From the NCBI GenBank assembly GCA_963742725.1, contig CAVUMX010000004.1, positions 806,001-870,000 on the forward strand: a DNA stretch of 64,000 nucleotides, written 5' to 3'. The translations under genes and the position numbers were made by a program. The number at the start of each line of letters is the position of its first letter. Position 1 is the stretch's first letter. The notes under the pieces are model-generated. The model was not told the origin of the DNA. It saw only the letters and a program-made list of their open reading frames with translations, and did no database searches. Of the stretch, positions 51,102-59,449 are shown in pieces. The DNA comes from CAVVAL01 sp963742725. GTDB taxonomy: Bacteria; Actinomycetota; Actinomycetes; Mycobacteriales; Cryptosporangiaceae.

Positions 51102-51908
51102 ATGATACGAGCGTTGAGCGCCGCTGAAACGGCACCGACCACCTACGCGTGGTCCGTCCAGGCGCGGGAGTTGCGGGTCAAGGCCGGGCGGCGGATGGCC
51201 GTCGACGGGCTGGACCTGTCGCTGGGCACCGGCGTGCACGGCCTGCTCGGCCCGAACGGAGCCGGCAAGACGACGCTGATGCGGGCGCTAGCGACCGTGC
51301 TGCGCCCGGCCGGCGGCTCCCTGTCGCTGCTGGGCGAGGAGGTCGGCGGACGGATCGACCTGCGGCGGGTCCGCCGGGTCATCGGCTACCTGCCGCAGGA
51401 CTTCGGCTTCTACCCGCGCTTCACCGTCCGGGAGTTCGTCGAGTACATGGCGTGGCTCAAGGAGATGCCCGCCAAGGACGTGCCCGGCGCCGTACAGCGC
51501 GCGATCGAGCGGGTACGCCTCGCCGACCGTGCCGACGACCGCATGAAGACCCTGTCCGGCGGCATGCTGCGCCGCGCGGGTATCGCGCAGGCGATCGTCA
51601 ACGACCCCGAACTGCTCCTGCTGGACGAGCCGACCGTCGGCCTCGACCCCGAGCAGCGCATGGACTTCCGGGCGTTGCTCCGTGAGATCGGGGAGGACAC
51701 GTGTGTCCTGGTGTCGACCCACCTCGTCGAGGACGTCGTGGCAGCCTGCACGGACGTCGTGCTGATCGACGCCGGCCGCCTGGTGTTCCAGGGAGTCCCG
51801 GACGACCTGGTCGCGGCGGGAGCCAACGGGGTCGGCGACAGCGCGGCCGAGCGCGGCTACTCCGAGATCCTGCGGGCGCACCGCGTCCGGGCCGGAGGTG
51901 CGGCGTGA
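51102..51908 (+). CDS. ABC transporter ATP-binding protein
   Basis: A 268-residue ATPase of the exporter/ABC-2 type. Walker A is GPNGAGKTT, the Q-loop GYLPQDFGFYPRFTV, the signature LSGGMLRRAGIAQA and Walker B LLLLDEPTVGLDP, followed by the switch histidine STHLVED. The start at 51102 has AAGGAG nine bases upstream. Its stop overlaps the next start (GTGA), so it is coupled with the membrane subunits and belongs to the sigma/anti-sigma operon. Confidence 0.92.
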   Translation: MIRALSAAETAPTTYAWSVQARELRVKAGRRMAVDGLDLSLGTGVHGLLGPNGAGKTTLMRALATVLRPAGGSLSLLGEEVGGRIDLRRVRRVIGYLPQDFGFYPRFTVREFVEYMAWLKEMPAKDVPGAVQRAIERVRLADRADDRMKTLSGGMLRRAGIAQAIVNDPELLLLDEPTVGLDPEQRMDFRALLREIGEDTCVLVSTHLVEDVVAACTDVVLIDAGRLVFQGVPDDLVAAGANGVGDSAAERGYSEILRAHRVRAGGAA

Positions 51909-53242
51909 TCCGCATCCTCCGTACCGAACTGCGCCGGTCCGCCGCGCTGTGGATCGCCCCGGCGATCGCGCTCCTGGGCGCCGGCATGCTGTACGTCCTG
52001 GTCGACGACTGGGGCAGCCGCTGGACACCGCTCGCGCTCTGGCAGCGCGACTACCTGTACCTGCTCTGGCCGCTCGCGCTGGGCGCGGGCGCCTGGCAGG
52101 GACGCCGGGAGAGCAGGAACCACGTGCTGGAGCTGCTCGGGACGACCGCCAGGCCGTCCTGGCAGCGCGTGATCCCGGTCGCGGGTGCGTTGGCTCTCTC
52201 CGTCGTCGCCGGCTACCTGGGCATGTTCGCCTTCTCCGGCGCCTTCGTGATCACCACGGCCAGCTTCTTCCCGATGGCGTCGGTCCCGATCGTGGCGGTC
52301 GGAGCGTTGTCGCTCGTCGCCGCCGCGTGGCTCGGGCTCGGGATCGGGCGGATGTTGCCGTCCGCGTTCACGCCCCCCGTGGTGTCGGTGCTCGGGCTGG
52401 TGGCTCTGCTCTCGCCGCCGCTCATCAACCTCTGGCTGACCAAGGGCGAGGGGAGTCCGTCCGCGATCCTGCTCGGACCGGCCATGGGCTCCGTGTTCAG
52501 CCGCGAGTTCATCGCGGTCGCCGGAAGCGTCCACCTCGGGCAGGGGTTGTGGTTCGCCGCGCTGGCGGCCACGGGCTTCGCGCTGTTCGCCGCCGCGAAG
52601 GCACGGCAGCGCGTCCTGGCGGTCGCGCCGGCGGTGGCCGGTGTCGTCGCGGCGCTGGCCATCCTGCCGGCCAGCACCGAGGCGGCGGTGGCGGTCCAGG
52701 ACGCGAACGCCGTCGCGCTGGTCTGCACCAGCGACGGGCCCGAGGTCTGCGTGACCAAGGTGCACGGCGGCGCCCTCGCCGAGGTGCGGGGACCGGGCCA
52801 GAAGGCGTTGCGCATCCTGGGTGAGAAGCTGCCGCAGGCGCCGACGTCCGTCGTCGAGTCGACCACGTCCTGGGTCGTCGAGAACTCCCGTCCGCAGCCG
52901 GCCGACAAGCTGCTCGTGGAGCTGTGGATCGACGAGACCGGCACGCCACGGGAGTCGCAGGACCAGCTGCTGTGGCAGTACCTCGACGGCGCCGGCACCC
53001 GCCCGTGCGAGAACACGTCTAACGATCACTCCACCGCCCGGATCGCCATCGCGGCCTGGCTGCTCGGCGAGCCGGCGAAGGGCGATTGGTGGGCAGGCAG
53101 CGACACAGAGAAGCTCCTGAACCAGCTGAAGGCGGTTCCCGCCGCGGAGCAGACGCGCCGCGTCGCCGCCTTCCGCCAGGCCGCGCTGACCTGCGAGGAC
53201 CGCGACCTCACCGCGATCCTGACCGGGACGGCCACGCCGTGA
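51905..53242 (+). CDS. ABC-type membrane subunit with extracytoplasmic C-terminal domain
   Basis: A 445-residue membrane protein coupled to the ATPase (GTGA). About six hydrophobic segments lie in residues 15-265 (LWIAPAIALLGAGMLYVLV, GYLGMFAFSGAFVITTASFF, PPVVSVLGLVALLSPPLINL and others). The last 175 residues are hydrophilic and begin after a helix near 245-270. They contain cysteines in VCTSDGPEVCVTKVHG, TRPCEN and LTCEDRD that could form disulfides outside the cell. It is most likely the permease of an exporter or a peptide-sensing transporter; the substrate is unknown. Confidence 0.8.
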   Translation: MIRILRTELRRSAALWIAPAIALLGAGMLYVLVDDWGSRWTPLALWQRDYLYLLWPLALGAGAWQGRRESRNHVLELLGTTARPSWQRVIPVAGALALSVVAGYLGMFAFSGAFVITTASFFPMASVPIVAVGALSLVAAAWLGLGIGRMLPSAFTPPVVSVLGLVALLSPPLINLWLTKGEGSPSAILLGPAMGSVFSREFIAVAGSVHLGQGLWFAALAATGFALFAAAKARQRVLAVAPAVAGVVAALAILPASTEAAVAVQDANAVALVCTSDGPEVCVTKVHGGALAEVRGPGQKALRILGEKLPQAPTSVVESTTSWVVENSRPQPADKLLVELWIDETGTPRESQDQLLWQYLDGAGTRPCENTSNDHSTARIAIAAWLLGEPAKGDWWAGSDTEKLLNQLKAVPAAEQTRRVAAFRQAALTCEDRDLTAILTGTATP

Positions 53243-53820
53243 CGCGATTCCTGACGCTCTACGTACGCTCCCGGCGGGTGCCGGCCGCGCTGGCGGCGAT
53301 CGTCGCCGCGAGCTGCGCGGTCTGGGCCCTCGGGCTGATCACCGAGAATCCGGCCGCGGAGGTCCTGTTCGCCGCGCTCGGTGCGGCCATCGGCGCGGCG
53401 GTGCTCGCCCCCGGGCTCGTCGGCTCGGACCCGGAACTGGAGCGCACGGCGGCCATCCAATGGCCGTCGCTGCGTGCGGCACACGTGCTCGCCGGCGGCG
53501 CGCTGGTCGGGGCGGTGTTGGTGGCGACGATGCTCACCAGCGAACCGATCACCGACACGTCCATCCTGCTGCGCGACGCGGCGGGCCTCACCGGGCTGGT
53601 CGCCCTCACGGCGGTCCTGTTCGGGACCAACGCCGCGTGGGTGCCGCCGGTCGCGTGGACCGCCGTCGCGACCATGGCGGGTGGACAGTCCGGCGCCTGG
53701 TGGAAGGAGGCCGGCACCTGGCTGGCCCAGCCGGAGGGCAACAAGCCAGCCATGACGCTGGCCGCCGCGCTGGCCGTCGCCGGGCTCGCGGCCTACGGGC
53801 TCCGGGGCGCGCGGCGGTAG
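53239..53820 (+). CDS. Small membrane protein, last gene of the ECF/ABC operon
   Basis: A 193-residue protein with about six hydrophobic segments (VPAALAAIVAASCAVWALGL, EVLFAALGAAIGAAVLAPGL, AAHVLAGGALVGAVLVATML). No family was recognised. GTG overlaps the stop of the large membrane subunit (GTGA), so it is probably a second permease or accessory subunit of the same exporter. Its 3' end overlaps the convergent trmB gene by 28 bases. Confidence 0.8.
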   Translation: MTRFLTLYVRSRRVPAALAAIVAASCAVWALGLITENPAAEVLFAALGAAIGAAVLAPGLVGSDPELERTAAIQWPSLRAAHVLAGGALVGAVLVATMLTSEPITDTSILLRDAAGLTGLVALTAVLFGTNAAWVPPVAWTAVATMAGGQSGAWWKEAGTWLAQPEGNKPAMTLAAALAVAGLAAYGLRGARR

Positions 53821-54464
53821 AAGACCAGATCCGCGATGTCGCGGCCGGCGTCCATCCCACGCTGCTCGAACTTGGTGCGGGGACGGTGCGCCGGCCGTGG
53901 CGCGTACCCGTCGTGGGCGTTCACCAGCTCGGGGTCGGCGGTGAGTACGGCCAGCATCGCCTCGGCGTAGCCGGCCCAGTCGGTGGCGCAGTGCAGCGTG
54001 CCGCCGGGCACCAGCCGGGACCGCAGGAGCGCCACCCGCTCGGGCTGGATCAGGCGCCGCTTGTGGTGGCGCGGTTTCGGCCACGGGTCCGGGAAGAAGG
54101 CGTGGACGGCGTCGAAGGAGTCCGGCGGCGCCAATGCGACCAGTTCCAGCGCGTCCCCCTCCACGACCCGGACGTTCGCCAGCCCGTGCTCCTCGATCCT
54201 GGCCAGCAGGTTCGCGATCCCCGGCGTGTGGACGTCGACGGCCAGGTAGTTCCGGCCGGGGTCGGCGGCGGCCATCGCCATCGTCGCGTCGCCCATCCCG
54301 GAGCCGATCTCCAGGACGAGCGGCGCGGGCCGGGTGAACGCCGTCGCCGGGTCGAACGGCCCGGTCGGCATCGGGACGCCGAAGACCGGGCCGAGACGGG
54401 ACAACGCGTCCTCGTGCCTGCCGCTGAGCCGGCCCTTGCGTGAGTGGAAGGTACGGATGGTCAT
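53793..54464 (-). CDS. trmB: tRNA (guanine-N7-)-methyltransferase
   Basis: A 223-residue Rossmann-fold methyltransferase that modifies G46 of the tRNA variable loop using S-adenosylmethionine. The SAM site is LVLEIGSGMGDATMAMA, followed by AVDVHTPGIANLLARI. The family motif FFPDPWPKPRHHKRRL lies in the middle, and ATDWAGYAEAMLAVL and TKFEQRGMDAGRDI near the end are typical. Its 3' end overlaps the convergent exporter gene by 28 bases. Confidence 0.96.
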   Translation of the reverse strand: MTIRTFHSRKGRLSGRHEDALSRLGPVFGVPMPTGPFDPATAFTRPAPLVLEIGSGMGDATMAMAAADPGRNYLAVDVHTPGIANLLARIEEHGLANVRVVEGDALELVALAPPDSFDAVHAFFPDPWPKPRHHKRRLIQPERVALLRSRLVPGGTLHCATDWAGYAEAMLAVLTADPELVNAHDGYAPRPAHRPRTKFEQRGMDAGRDIADLVFYRRAPRSP

Positions 54465-54499
54465 GACCCTCTGAGGGTAGGTTGTCGCGGGTGGGCGCT

Positions 54500-55321
54500 A
54501 TGCGTATGGGTGTCGTGCTTCCGTTCCTGGACGCCGCCGAGGTAGCCGAGGCGGCGGTGCTCGCCGAGCAGCACGGGTGGGACGGGATATTCCTGGCCGA
54601 GACCGTGTGGGGCATCGACGCGTGGGTGGCGCTGACGGCCGCCGCCATGCGGACGAGCCAGATCCGGCTCGGCACCATGCTCACGCCGCTGGCCCGGTTC
54701 AAACCGTGGGACGTGGCGTCCAAGGTCGGCACGCTCGACCGGCTGTCCGGCGGGCGGGTGCAACTGGCAGTCGGGCTCGGCGCGGTGCACCCGGGCTGGA
54801 CGGCGTTCGAACCCGATCCGGGCCGCGCCGAACGGGCGATCCTGCTGGACGAGGGCCTGGCCGTGTACGACGGCCTGATGCGCGGGCAGCCGTTCGGGTT
54901 CGCGGGGGAGCGGTACACCGTGACGCCGACGGACTTCTTCCCGCCACCGCCACCCGCCCAGCAGCCGCGGGTGCCGGTGTGGGTCGTGGGCGCGCACGGC
55001 AGCGCACGGTCGATGGCGCGGGCGCTGCGCTGGGACGGGCTGATCCCGAACGTGCGCGACACGGACGGCATGCGCGGACCGGAGAGCCCGGCCGAACTGG
55101 CCGAGATCGTGGCCGCCGCCCGCACCGGCCGCACCGAGGCCGGGTTGCCGTGGGACGGGTACGACGTGGTCGCGGAGGGCGTCACGCCGGCGGGAGTCGC
55201 GGGGGCCAAGGTGGTGCGCGCGTGGGCAGAAGCTGGCGCGACGTGGTGGATCGAGTCCGACTGGTCGGCGACCGGCTCCGACGCCCTGCTGGCCCGGATC
55301 ACCGCCGGCCCACCCCGCTGA
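54500..55321 (+). CDS. LLM-class flavin-dependent oxidoreductase
   Basis: A 273-residue luciferase-like TIM-barrel enzyme, probably F420- or FMN-dependent. Recognisable parts are the N-terminal MGVVLPFLDAAEVAEAAVLA, IRLGTMLTPLARFKPWDVAS, LDRLSGGRVQLAVGLGAVHP and PVWVVGAHGSARSMARALRW. The ATG at 54500 is chosen because the barrel strand begins there; a GTG at 54491 and TTG at 54482 are possible. It is divergent from trmB and stands alone. The substrate is unknown. Confidence 0.88.
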   Translation: MRMGVVLPFLDAAEVAEAAVLAEQHGWDGIFLAETVWGIDAWVALTAAAMRTSQIRLGTMLTPLARFKPWDVASKVGTLDRLSGGRVQLAVGLGAVHPGWTAFEPDPGRAERAILLDEGLAVYDGLMRGQPFGFAGERYTVTPTDFFPPPPPAQQPRVPVWVVGAHGSARSMARALRWDGLIPNVRDTDGMRGPESPAELAEIVAAARTGRTEAGLPWDGYDVVAEGVTPAGVAGAKVVRAWAEAGATWWIESDWSATGSDALLARITAGPPR

Positions 55322-55352
55322 CCCGCGCGACAGCCTGGTAACCGTCTACATA

Positions 55353-55414
55353 GGAATACTCGGGGGAATCGACATCTGGTGTGCGGCCGAAACGACGATT
55401 TCCCCGAGTATTCC
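55353..55414. repeat. Long inverted repeat between convergent genes
   Basis: GGAATACTCGGGGGAATCG (55353-55371) and CGATTTCCCCGAGTATTCC (55396-55414) pair over 19 bases with one mismatch, around a 24-base loop. The arms are less GC-rich than the surroundings. It could be a two-way terminator or a mobile palindrome. Confidence 0.8.
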
Positions 55415-55443
55415 AATGTGGACGAACCAAACCCGGGTAGGAC

Positions 55444-55487
55444 GGTGCCGGCCCTCGCTGCCGCACAAGTGAGCGAGGGCCGGCACC
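55444..55487 (-). terminator. Terminator downstream of the PI-PLC-like gene
   Basis: GGTGCCGGCCCTCGCT (55444-55459) pairs perfectly with AGCGAGGGCCGGCACC (55472-55487) around a 12-base loop. Confidence 0.85.
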
Positions 55488-55504
55488 GGGTCAGCGGGCG
55501 ACCG

Positions 55505-56494
55505 TCATCCGCGCGGCACCACGGTCGACAGCACGTCCGGCAGGCGTGCCCAGTCGCTGGTCACGAACCACGCGTGCCTCGCCGCCAGCAGCCGGACCCG
55601 CTCAGCCGCCAGGGCGGCGGGCGGGTTGACGGCGTCGATCGCCGGGGCGACGGCATGCGCGTCGGTCATGATGAGCAGGTAGTTCGACCGGTGGTACCAG
55701 CCGGTGTCGATGCCGCTCATGTATGACGGGGCGCCGCCGTCGAACACGACGAACCAGGGCCGGATCGCCGCGTCCGTGTACCGGGTCCGCGGGTCCCCGG
55801 CCGCCGCGCCCAGGACGGCCGGGAACATCTGCGCCGTGGCAGCGGCGCCGCCGCGGAGGTAGTCGGCGTACTCGCGGTCCGTCCAGTACCTGTCGAACGG
55901 GTTCTGCTGCTCGAACGTCCCGGGGATGACGGTGAACATGACCCGGCCGCGCAGCGCGCTGCGGGACGGCCAGTTGCCGGCGAGGGCCGCCGCGTCCAGC
56001 GTCGGGTACCCGCCGAGCACGTCGGCCGGACGGAACACGACGGACCCGAGTTTGGCGGCGATGAGAGCGTCCAGCTCGTCCGGACCCATGCCGTAGGTGT
56101 TGTCGTACCCGTCCTTCATCTCGACCTTGACGACGAGCAGCGGATGGTCGGGCCGGGACTGGTGCCACAGCCGGATGTCGTCGAGGCAGGACCCGAAGTC
56201 CTGGTTGCGGTTGCCGGTGGCGCCCTGCCCGGTGCAGTTGTTGACGCTGCCGAACGGGTTGTCGTGGCTGACCCGCCAGCGTTTGCGGCCGGCGAACGTG
56301 TCCGTCCAGATGTCGACCTCGACGAGGCCGGCGCCGCTGCCGAGGGCGTTGGCGAAGTACGGGAACACGGCCTGGTCGTACACGTTGTGGAGTCCGACCC
56401 CCGTCGTGGCCGACACGGACGGCTCAGCCGCCCGCGCCGGCGCGCCGACGAACAGGAGGGCAAGCGTCGCCACCAGGGCAACCGCACGTTTCAT
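55505..56494 (-). CDS. Secreted PI-PLC-like phosphodiesterase
   Basis: A 329-residue exported protein. A signal peptide (MKRAVALVATLALLFVGAPA) ends near ARA. The mature part resembles bacterial phosphatidylinositol-specific phospholipase C, a TIM-like barrel: VGLHNVYDQAVFPYFANAL with the first catalytic histidine, VEVDIWTD, WRVSHDNPFGS with the second, and LLVVKVEMKDG. Such enzymes cleave phosphatidylinositol-type lipids outside the cell. It is the gene nearest the GH16 start on the same strand but begins just one base from the end of that gene, so it may be the last member of the hydrolase operon. Confidence 0.78.
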   Translation of the reverse strand: MKRAVALVATLALLFVGAPARAAEPSVSATTGVGLHNVYDQAVFPYFANALGSGAGLVEVDIWTDTFAGRKRWRVSHDNPFGSVNNCTGQGATGNRNQDFGSCLDDIRLWHQSRPDHPLLVVKVEMKDGYDNTYGMGPDELDALIAAKLGSVVFRPADVLGGYPTLDAAALAGNWPSRSALRGRVMFTVIPGTFEQQNPFDRYWTDREYADYLRGGAAATAQMFPAVLGAAAGDPRTRYTDAAIRPWFVVFDGGAPSYMSGIDTGWYHRSNYLLIMTDAHAVAPAIDAVNPPAALAAERVRLLAARHAWFVTSDWARLPDVLSTVVPRG

Positions 56495-57712
56495 CTACAG
56501 GTTCCATTTCTGGTTGGGGCCGCCGTGGCAGGTCCAGAGGTGGACCGGCGTGCCGTCGGCACTGGATCCACCGGAAACATCCAGGCACTTGTTGGCCTGT
56601 GGGTTAACGAGGTCCCGCCCGGCGGTGTACGTCCAGCGCTGGGCGCCGGTGCCGTTGCAGTCCCAGAGCTGGACGCGGGCACCGTCCGCTGTGGACCCGC
56701 CGGAGATGTCCAGGCACTTGCCGAGTGCCCGGAGGGTGTCGCCGACGCGCGTCCACTGCTGCGCGCCCGTCCCGTTGCAGCCGTAGAGCTGCACCACAGT
56801 GCCGTTGGCGGAGTTCGATCCGGCCACGTCCAGGCACTTGCCGGCCAGCCCGGTCACGGCGGTACCGCCGCCGCCGGACGAGTAGGACCACACCCGCACG
56901 TAGTCGATCAGCAGCGCCTGGGGGAACGGCGTGGAGGAGTTCGGCGGGCCCGGCCAGTTGCCGCCGACGGCGAGGTTCATGAGCAGGTAGAACGGGTGGT
57001 CGAAGACCCAGCGGTTGCCGCGGAGGTCGGCGGCGGTCTTGCGCGAGTACTGGATGCCGTCGATGTACCAGGTGATGGCGCCGGGCTCCCAGTCGACGGT
57101 GAACGTGTGGAACGCGTCCGCGAACGCCTGGCCGTTCGGCAACGTGTAGGAGGCGCCGACGGCGCTGCCGCCCGAGTAGCCGGGCCCGTGCAGCGTGCCG
57201 TGGACGGTGCCCGGCACGTTGCCGACGTTCTCCATGACGTCGATCTCGCCGCTCGCCGGCCATCCGACCTGGCCGATGTCGTTGCCGAGCATCCAGAACG
57301 CCGGCCACATGCCCTGGCCGCGCGGGATCTTCATCCGGGTCTCGAACCGCCCGTACGCCTGGGTGAACGTGGCGGCGGTGGTGAGCTTCCCGGACGTGTA
57401 CGTGCAGGTGCCGTACCAGCACTGGTACCCGGCCGGGTTGTTGCGGCGCGCGGTGAGCGCCAGGTGGCCGGCGCCGTCGAGGCCGACGTTGTCCGTCCGG
57501 TTGGTGTAGTACTGCAGCTCGTTGTTGCCCCATCCGCTGCCGCCGATGTCGTGGCGCCACTTGGCGGAGTTCGGTGGGCTGCCGGCGGGGCCGTCGAACT
57601 CGTCCGAGAAGACGAGCGGGCCGATGGCCGCCTCGGCTCGGGGTTCGGCGCCGGCGAACGGCAGCAGCGCGGCGGTCACGGCAAGTACGAGTAGAGCCCG
57701 GGTCCATCTCAT
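56495..57712 (-). CDS. Secreted GH16 endo-beta-glucanase with ricin-type lectin domain
   Basis: A 405-residue secreted enzyme: signal peptide (LLVLAVTAALLPFAGAEPRA), GH16 catalytic domain (about 32-275) and a C-terminal ricin B-type domain. The GH16 active motif is GEIDVMENVG, and PRGQGMWPAFWMLGNDIG precedes it; this is the laminarinase-like, beta-1,3-glucan-cleaving branch. The lectin domain has three repeats, each with KCLDV/KCLDI and QxW-type ends (GAQQW, GAQRW, NQKW). ATG overlaps the GH30 stop (ATGA), so the genes are coupled. It is the third enzyme of the operon and probably attacks the backbone of fungal-type glucan. Confidence 0.93.
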   Translation of the reverse strand: MRWTRALLVLAVTAALLPFAGAEPRAEAAIGPLVFSDEFDGPAGSPPNSAKWRHDIGGSGWGNNELQYYTNRTDNVGLDGAGHLALTARRNNPAGYQCWYGTCTYTSGKLTTAATFTQAYGRFETRMKIPRGQGMWPAFWMLGNDIGQVGWPASGEIDVMENVGNVPGTVHGTLHGPGYSGGSAVGASYTLPNGQAFADAFHTFTVDWEPGAITWYIDGIQYSRKTAADLRGNRWVFDHPFYLLMNLAVGGNWPGPPNSSTPFPQALLIDYVRVWSYSSGGGGTAVTGLAGKCLDVAGSNSANGTVVQLYGCNGTGAQQWTRVGDTLRALGKCLDISGGSTADGARVQLWDCNGTGAQRWTYTAGRDLVNPQANKCLDVSGGSSADGTPVHLWTCHGGPNQKWNL

Positions 57713-59436
57713 GGCGACGTCCACCTCTGGTTGGTGCCCCCGTGGCAGGTCCACATCTGGAGGGGTGTGCCGTCGGCGCTGGACCCGCCTGTCACGTCGA
57801 GGCACTTGCCGAGCGCGCGCAGGGTGTCGCCGGCGCGCGTCCACTGCTGGGCAGCCGTCCCGTCGCAGCCGTAGAGCTGCACCACGGTGCCGTTGGCGGG
57901 GTTGGCCCCGGCCACGTCCGCGCACTTGCCGGCCAGGCCGGTGATCGGGCCGCCGGCAGCGGGAACGCCCGCCGAGGTGAAGGTGGCCGACGTCCGCGCG
58001 GGCAGGGTGTAGGTGAACGACTGCCCGCCCCAGTTCACCTTCACGGACTGCGCCGATCCGGTCGTGTTGTACGCGATCAGCGCCTTCGAGCCGTCCGGGT
58101 TGCGCCACGCGACGTTCGGGACGGCGCTGCCCGAGTTCGTGGCGATGCGGTGCGCGCCCGGCTTCACGAACTGCGTCAGGTGACCCATCGTGTAGTACTC
58201 GACGGTGTAGTCGACCTGGCCGTGCCGCGAATCTCCGTTGTGGACGGTGATGAGGCCGGTGCAGACGCCGCAGCCGCCGTTGTGCGGGCCCTGGTTCTGG
58301 TCGAGGGCCAGGCTCCACTTGATCCAGGCGCGGTCCCAGTTCCGGGTGTAGTCGATGAGGTTGAGCATGTCCTCCGCGTGCTGGTCGGCGATCCAGTTCC
58401 CGCCGGAGTGCTCGGTCATGTAGTGGTTGGCGGCCGGCCACTGGTTGTGCACGGCGGTCTGGGTCGACACGTTGCCGCCGTAGCCGTGCCAGGCGATGCC
58501 GCCGAACAGGGGGTCGTTCCGGATCGCCGCGTCGTTCATCTGCGGCGCGCCGTAGGCGTTCCACTGGTCCCAGTTCCAGTCGAGGATCAGCGTCTTCGTG
58601 GTGATGCCGGCGGCGCGGAACGCGGGGAACAGATGGTTGCGGGTGAACTCGCGCAGGCCCTCGCCGTTCCAGTGCATCGACGGGTAGCCGCCGCAGCAGA
58701 TCGGTTCGTTCTGCACGGTGACGTAGTCGACGCGGATGCCCTGGGCGGCGTACCCCTGGACGTACTTCACGAAGTACTGCGCGTACATCGGGTAGTACTG
58801 GGCGCGGAGCCAGCCCTGCACGTAGCTGTTGTTGTCCTTCATCCACGGCGGCGCCGTCCACGGGCTCGCCATGACCTTGACGGCCGGGTTAAGCGCCTTG
58901 GCCTGCTTCGTCAGCGCGATGACGGCCGTGTCGCGGGCGAGGGAGAAGTCGGCCAGGTCGCAGCACGTGTCGTCGTAGGTGTAGCTGAACCGGGCGAGGT
59001 CCGAGGCGCCCATCGGGTTGCGCAGGAAGGCGGCGCCGATCCCGGTCGACGGGCTGAACAGCCGCCGCATGACGTCGTCGCGGGTGGCCTGGCTCAGCGC
59101 TCCGCTGCCGCGCATCACCCAGGCCGCCGTGTCGGTGAACGAGGCGCCGGCGCCCTCGAACTGCTGGTACGTCGTGCCTTCGTCCACGGTGACCGTCTGG
59201 TTCCCGGGCGGGCTGCTCGGCCCGAACGCGATCGACGGCTGCTGCGGCTGCAGTCCCCGGGCGACGACGCGCCCCCGCGCGTCGCTGGTCGTGGTCAGCC
59301 AGACCGCGACGCTCTCACCGGCAAGAGCGCCGGGGGAGACGAGAGTGCTGGGGTAGCCGGCGGCGCCGGTCGGCTGGGGACCGCCAACCACCAGCGCCGC
59401 CGCCGCTACCAGGACCAGCGCTAAACAGCCCCTCAC
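57709..59436 (-). CDS. Secreted GH30 glucanase with shortened ricin-type domain
   Basis: A 575-residue secreted glycosidase. After the signal peptide comes the GH30 barrel and side beta-domain (about 45-480). The acid/base is in VTVQNEPICC and the nucleophile in MTEHSGGNW; QFEGAGASFTDTAAWVM is the usual N-terminal motif. The GH30 subgroup includes endo-beta-1,6-glucanases. The C-terminal ricin domain has only two of the three expected repeats, apparently after loss of the middle one; the two that remain closely match those of the GH16 protein. It starts 13 bases after the GH3 gene ends. Confidence 0.92.
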   Translation of the reverse strand: MRGCLALVLVAAAALVVGGPQPTGAAGYPSTLVSPGALAGESVAVWLTTTSDARGRVVARGLQPQQPSIAFGPSSPPGNQTVTVDEGTTYQQFEGAGASFTDTAAWVMRGSGALSQATRDDVMRRLFSPSTGIGAAFLRNPMGASDLARFSYTYDDTCCDLADFSLARDTAVIALTKQAKALNPAVKVMASPWTAPPWMKDNNSYVQGWLRAQYYPMYAQYFVKYVQGYAAQGIRVDYVTVQNEPICCGGYPSMHWNGEGLREFTRNHLFPAFRAAGITTKTLILDWNWDQWNAYGAPQMNDAAIRNDPLFGGIAWHGYGGNVSTQTAVHNQWPAANHYMTEHSGGNWIADQHAEDMLNLIDYTRNWDRAWIKWSLALDQNQGPHNGGCGVCTGLITVHNGDSRHGQVDYTVEYYTMGHLTQFVKPGAHRIATNSGSAVPNVAWRNPDGSKALIAYNTTGSAQSVKVNWGGQSFTYTLPARTSATFTSAGVPAAGGPITGLAGKCADVAGANPANGTVVQLYGCDGTAAQQWTRAGDTLRALGKCLDVTGGSSADGTPLQMWTCHGGTNQRWTSP

Positions 59437-59449
59437 GCGACCCAGCCCC

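Noticed and set aside
55353..55414. Integron attC site
   Set aside because: No integrase, no cassette array and no R/L core sites were seen.
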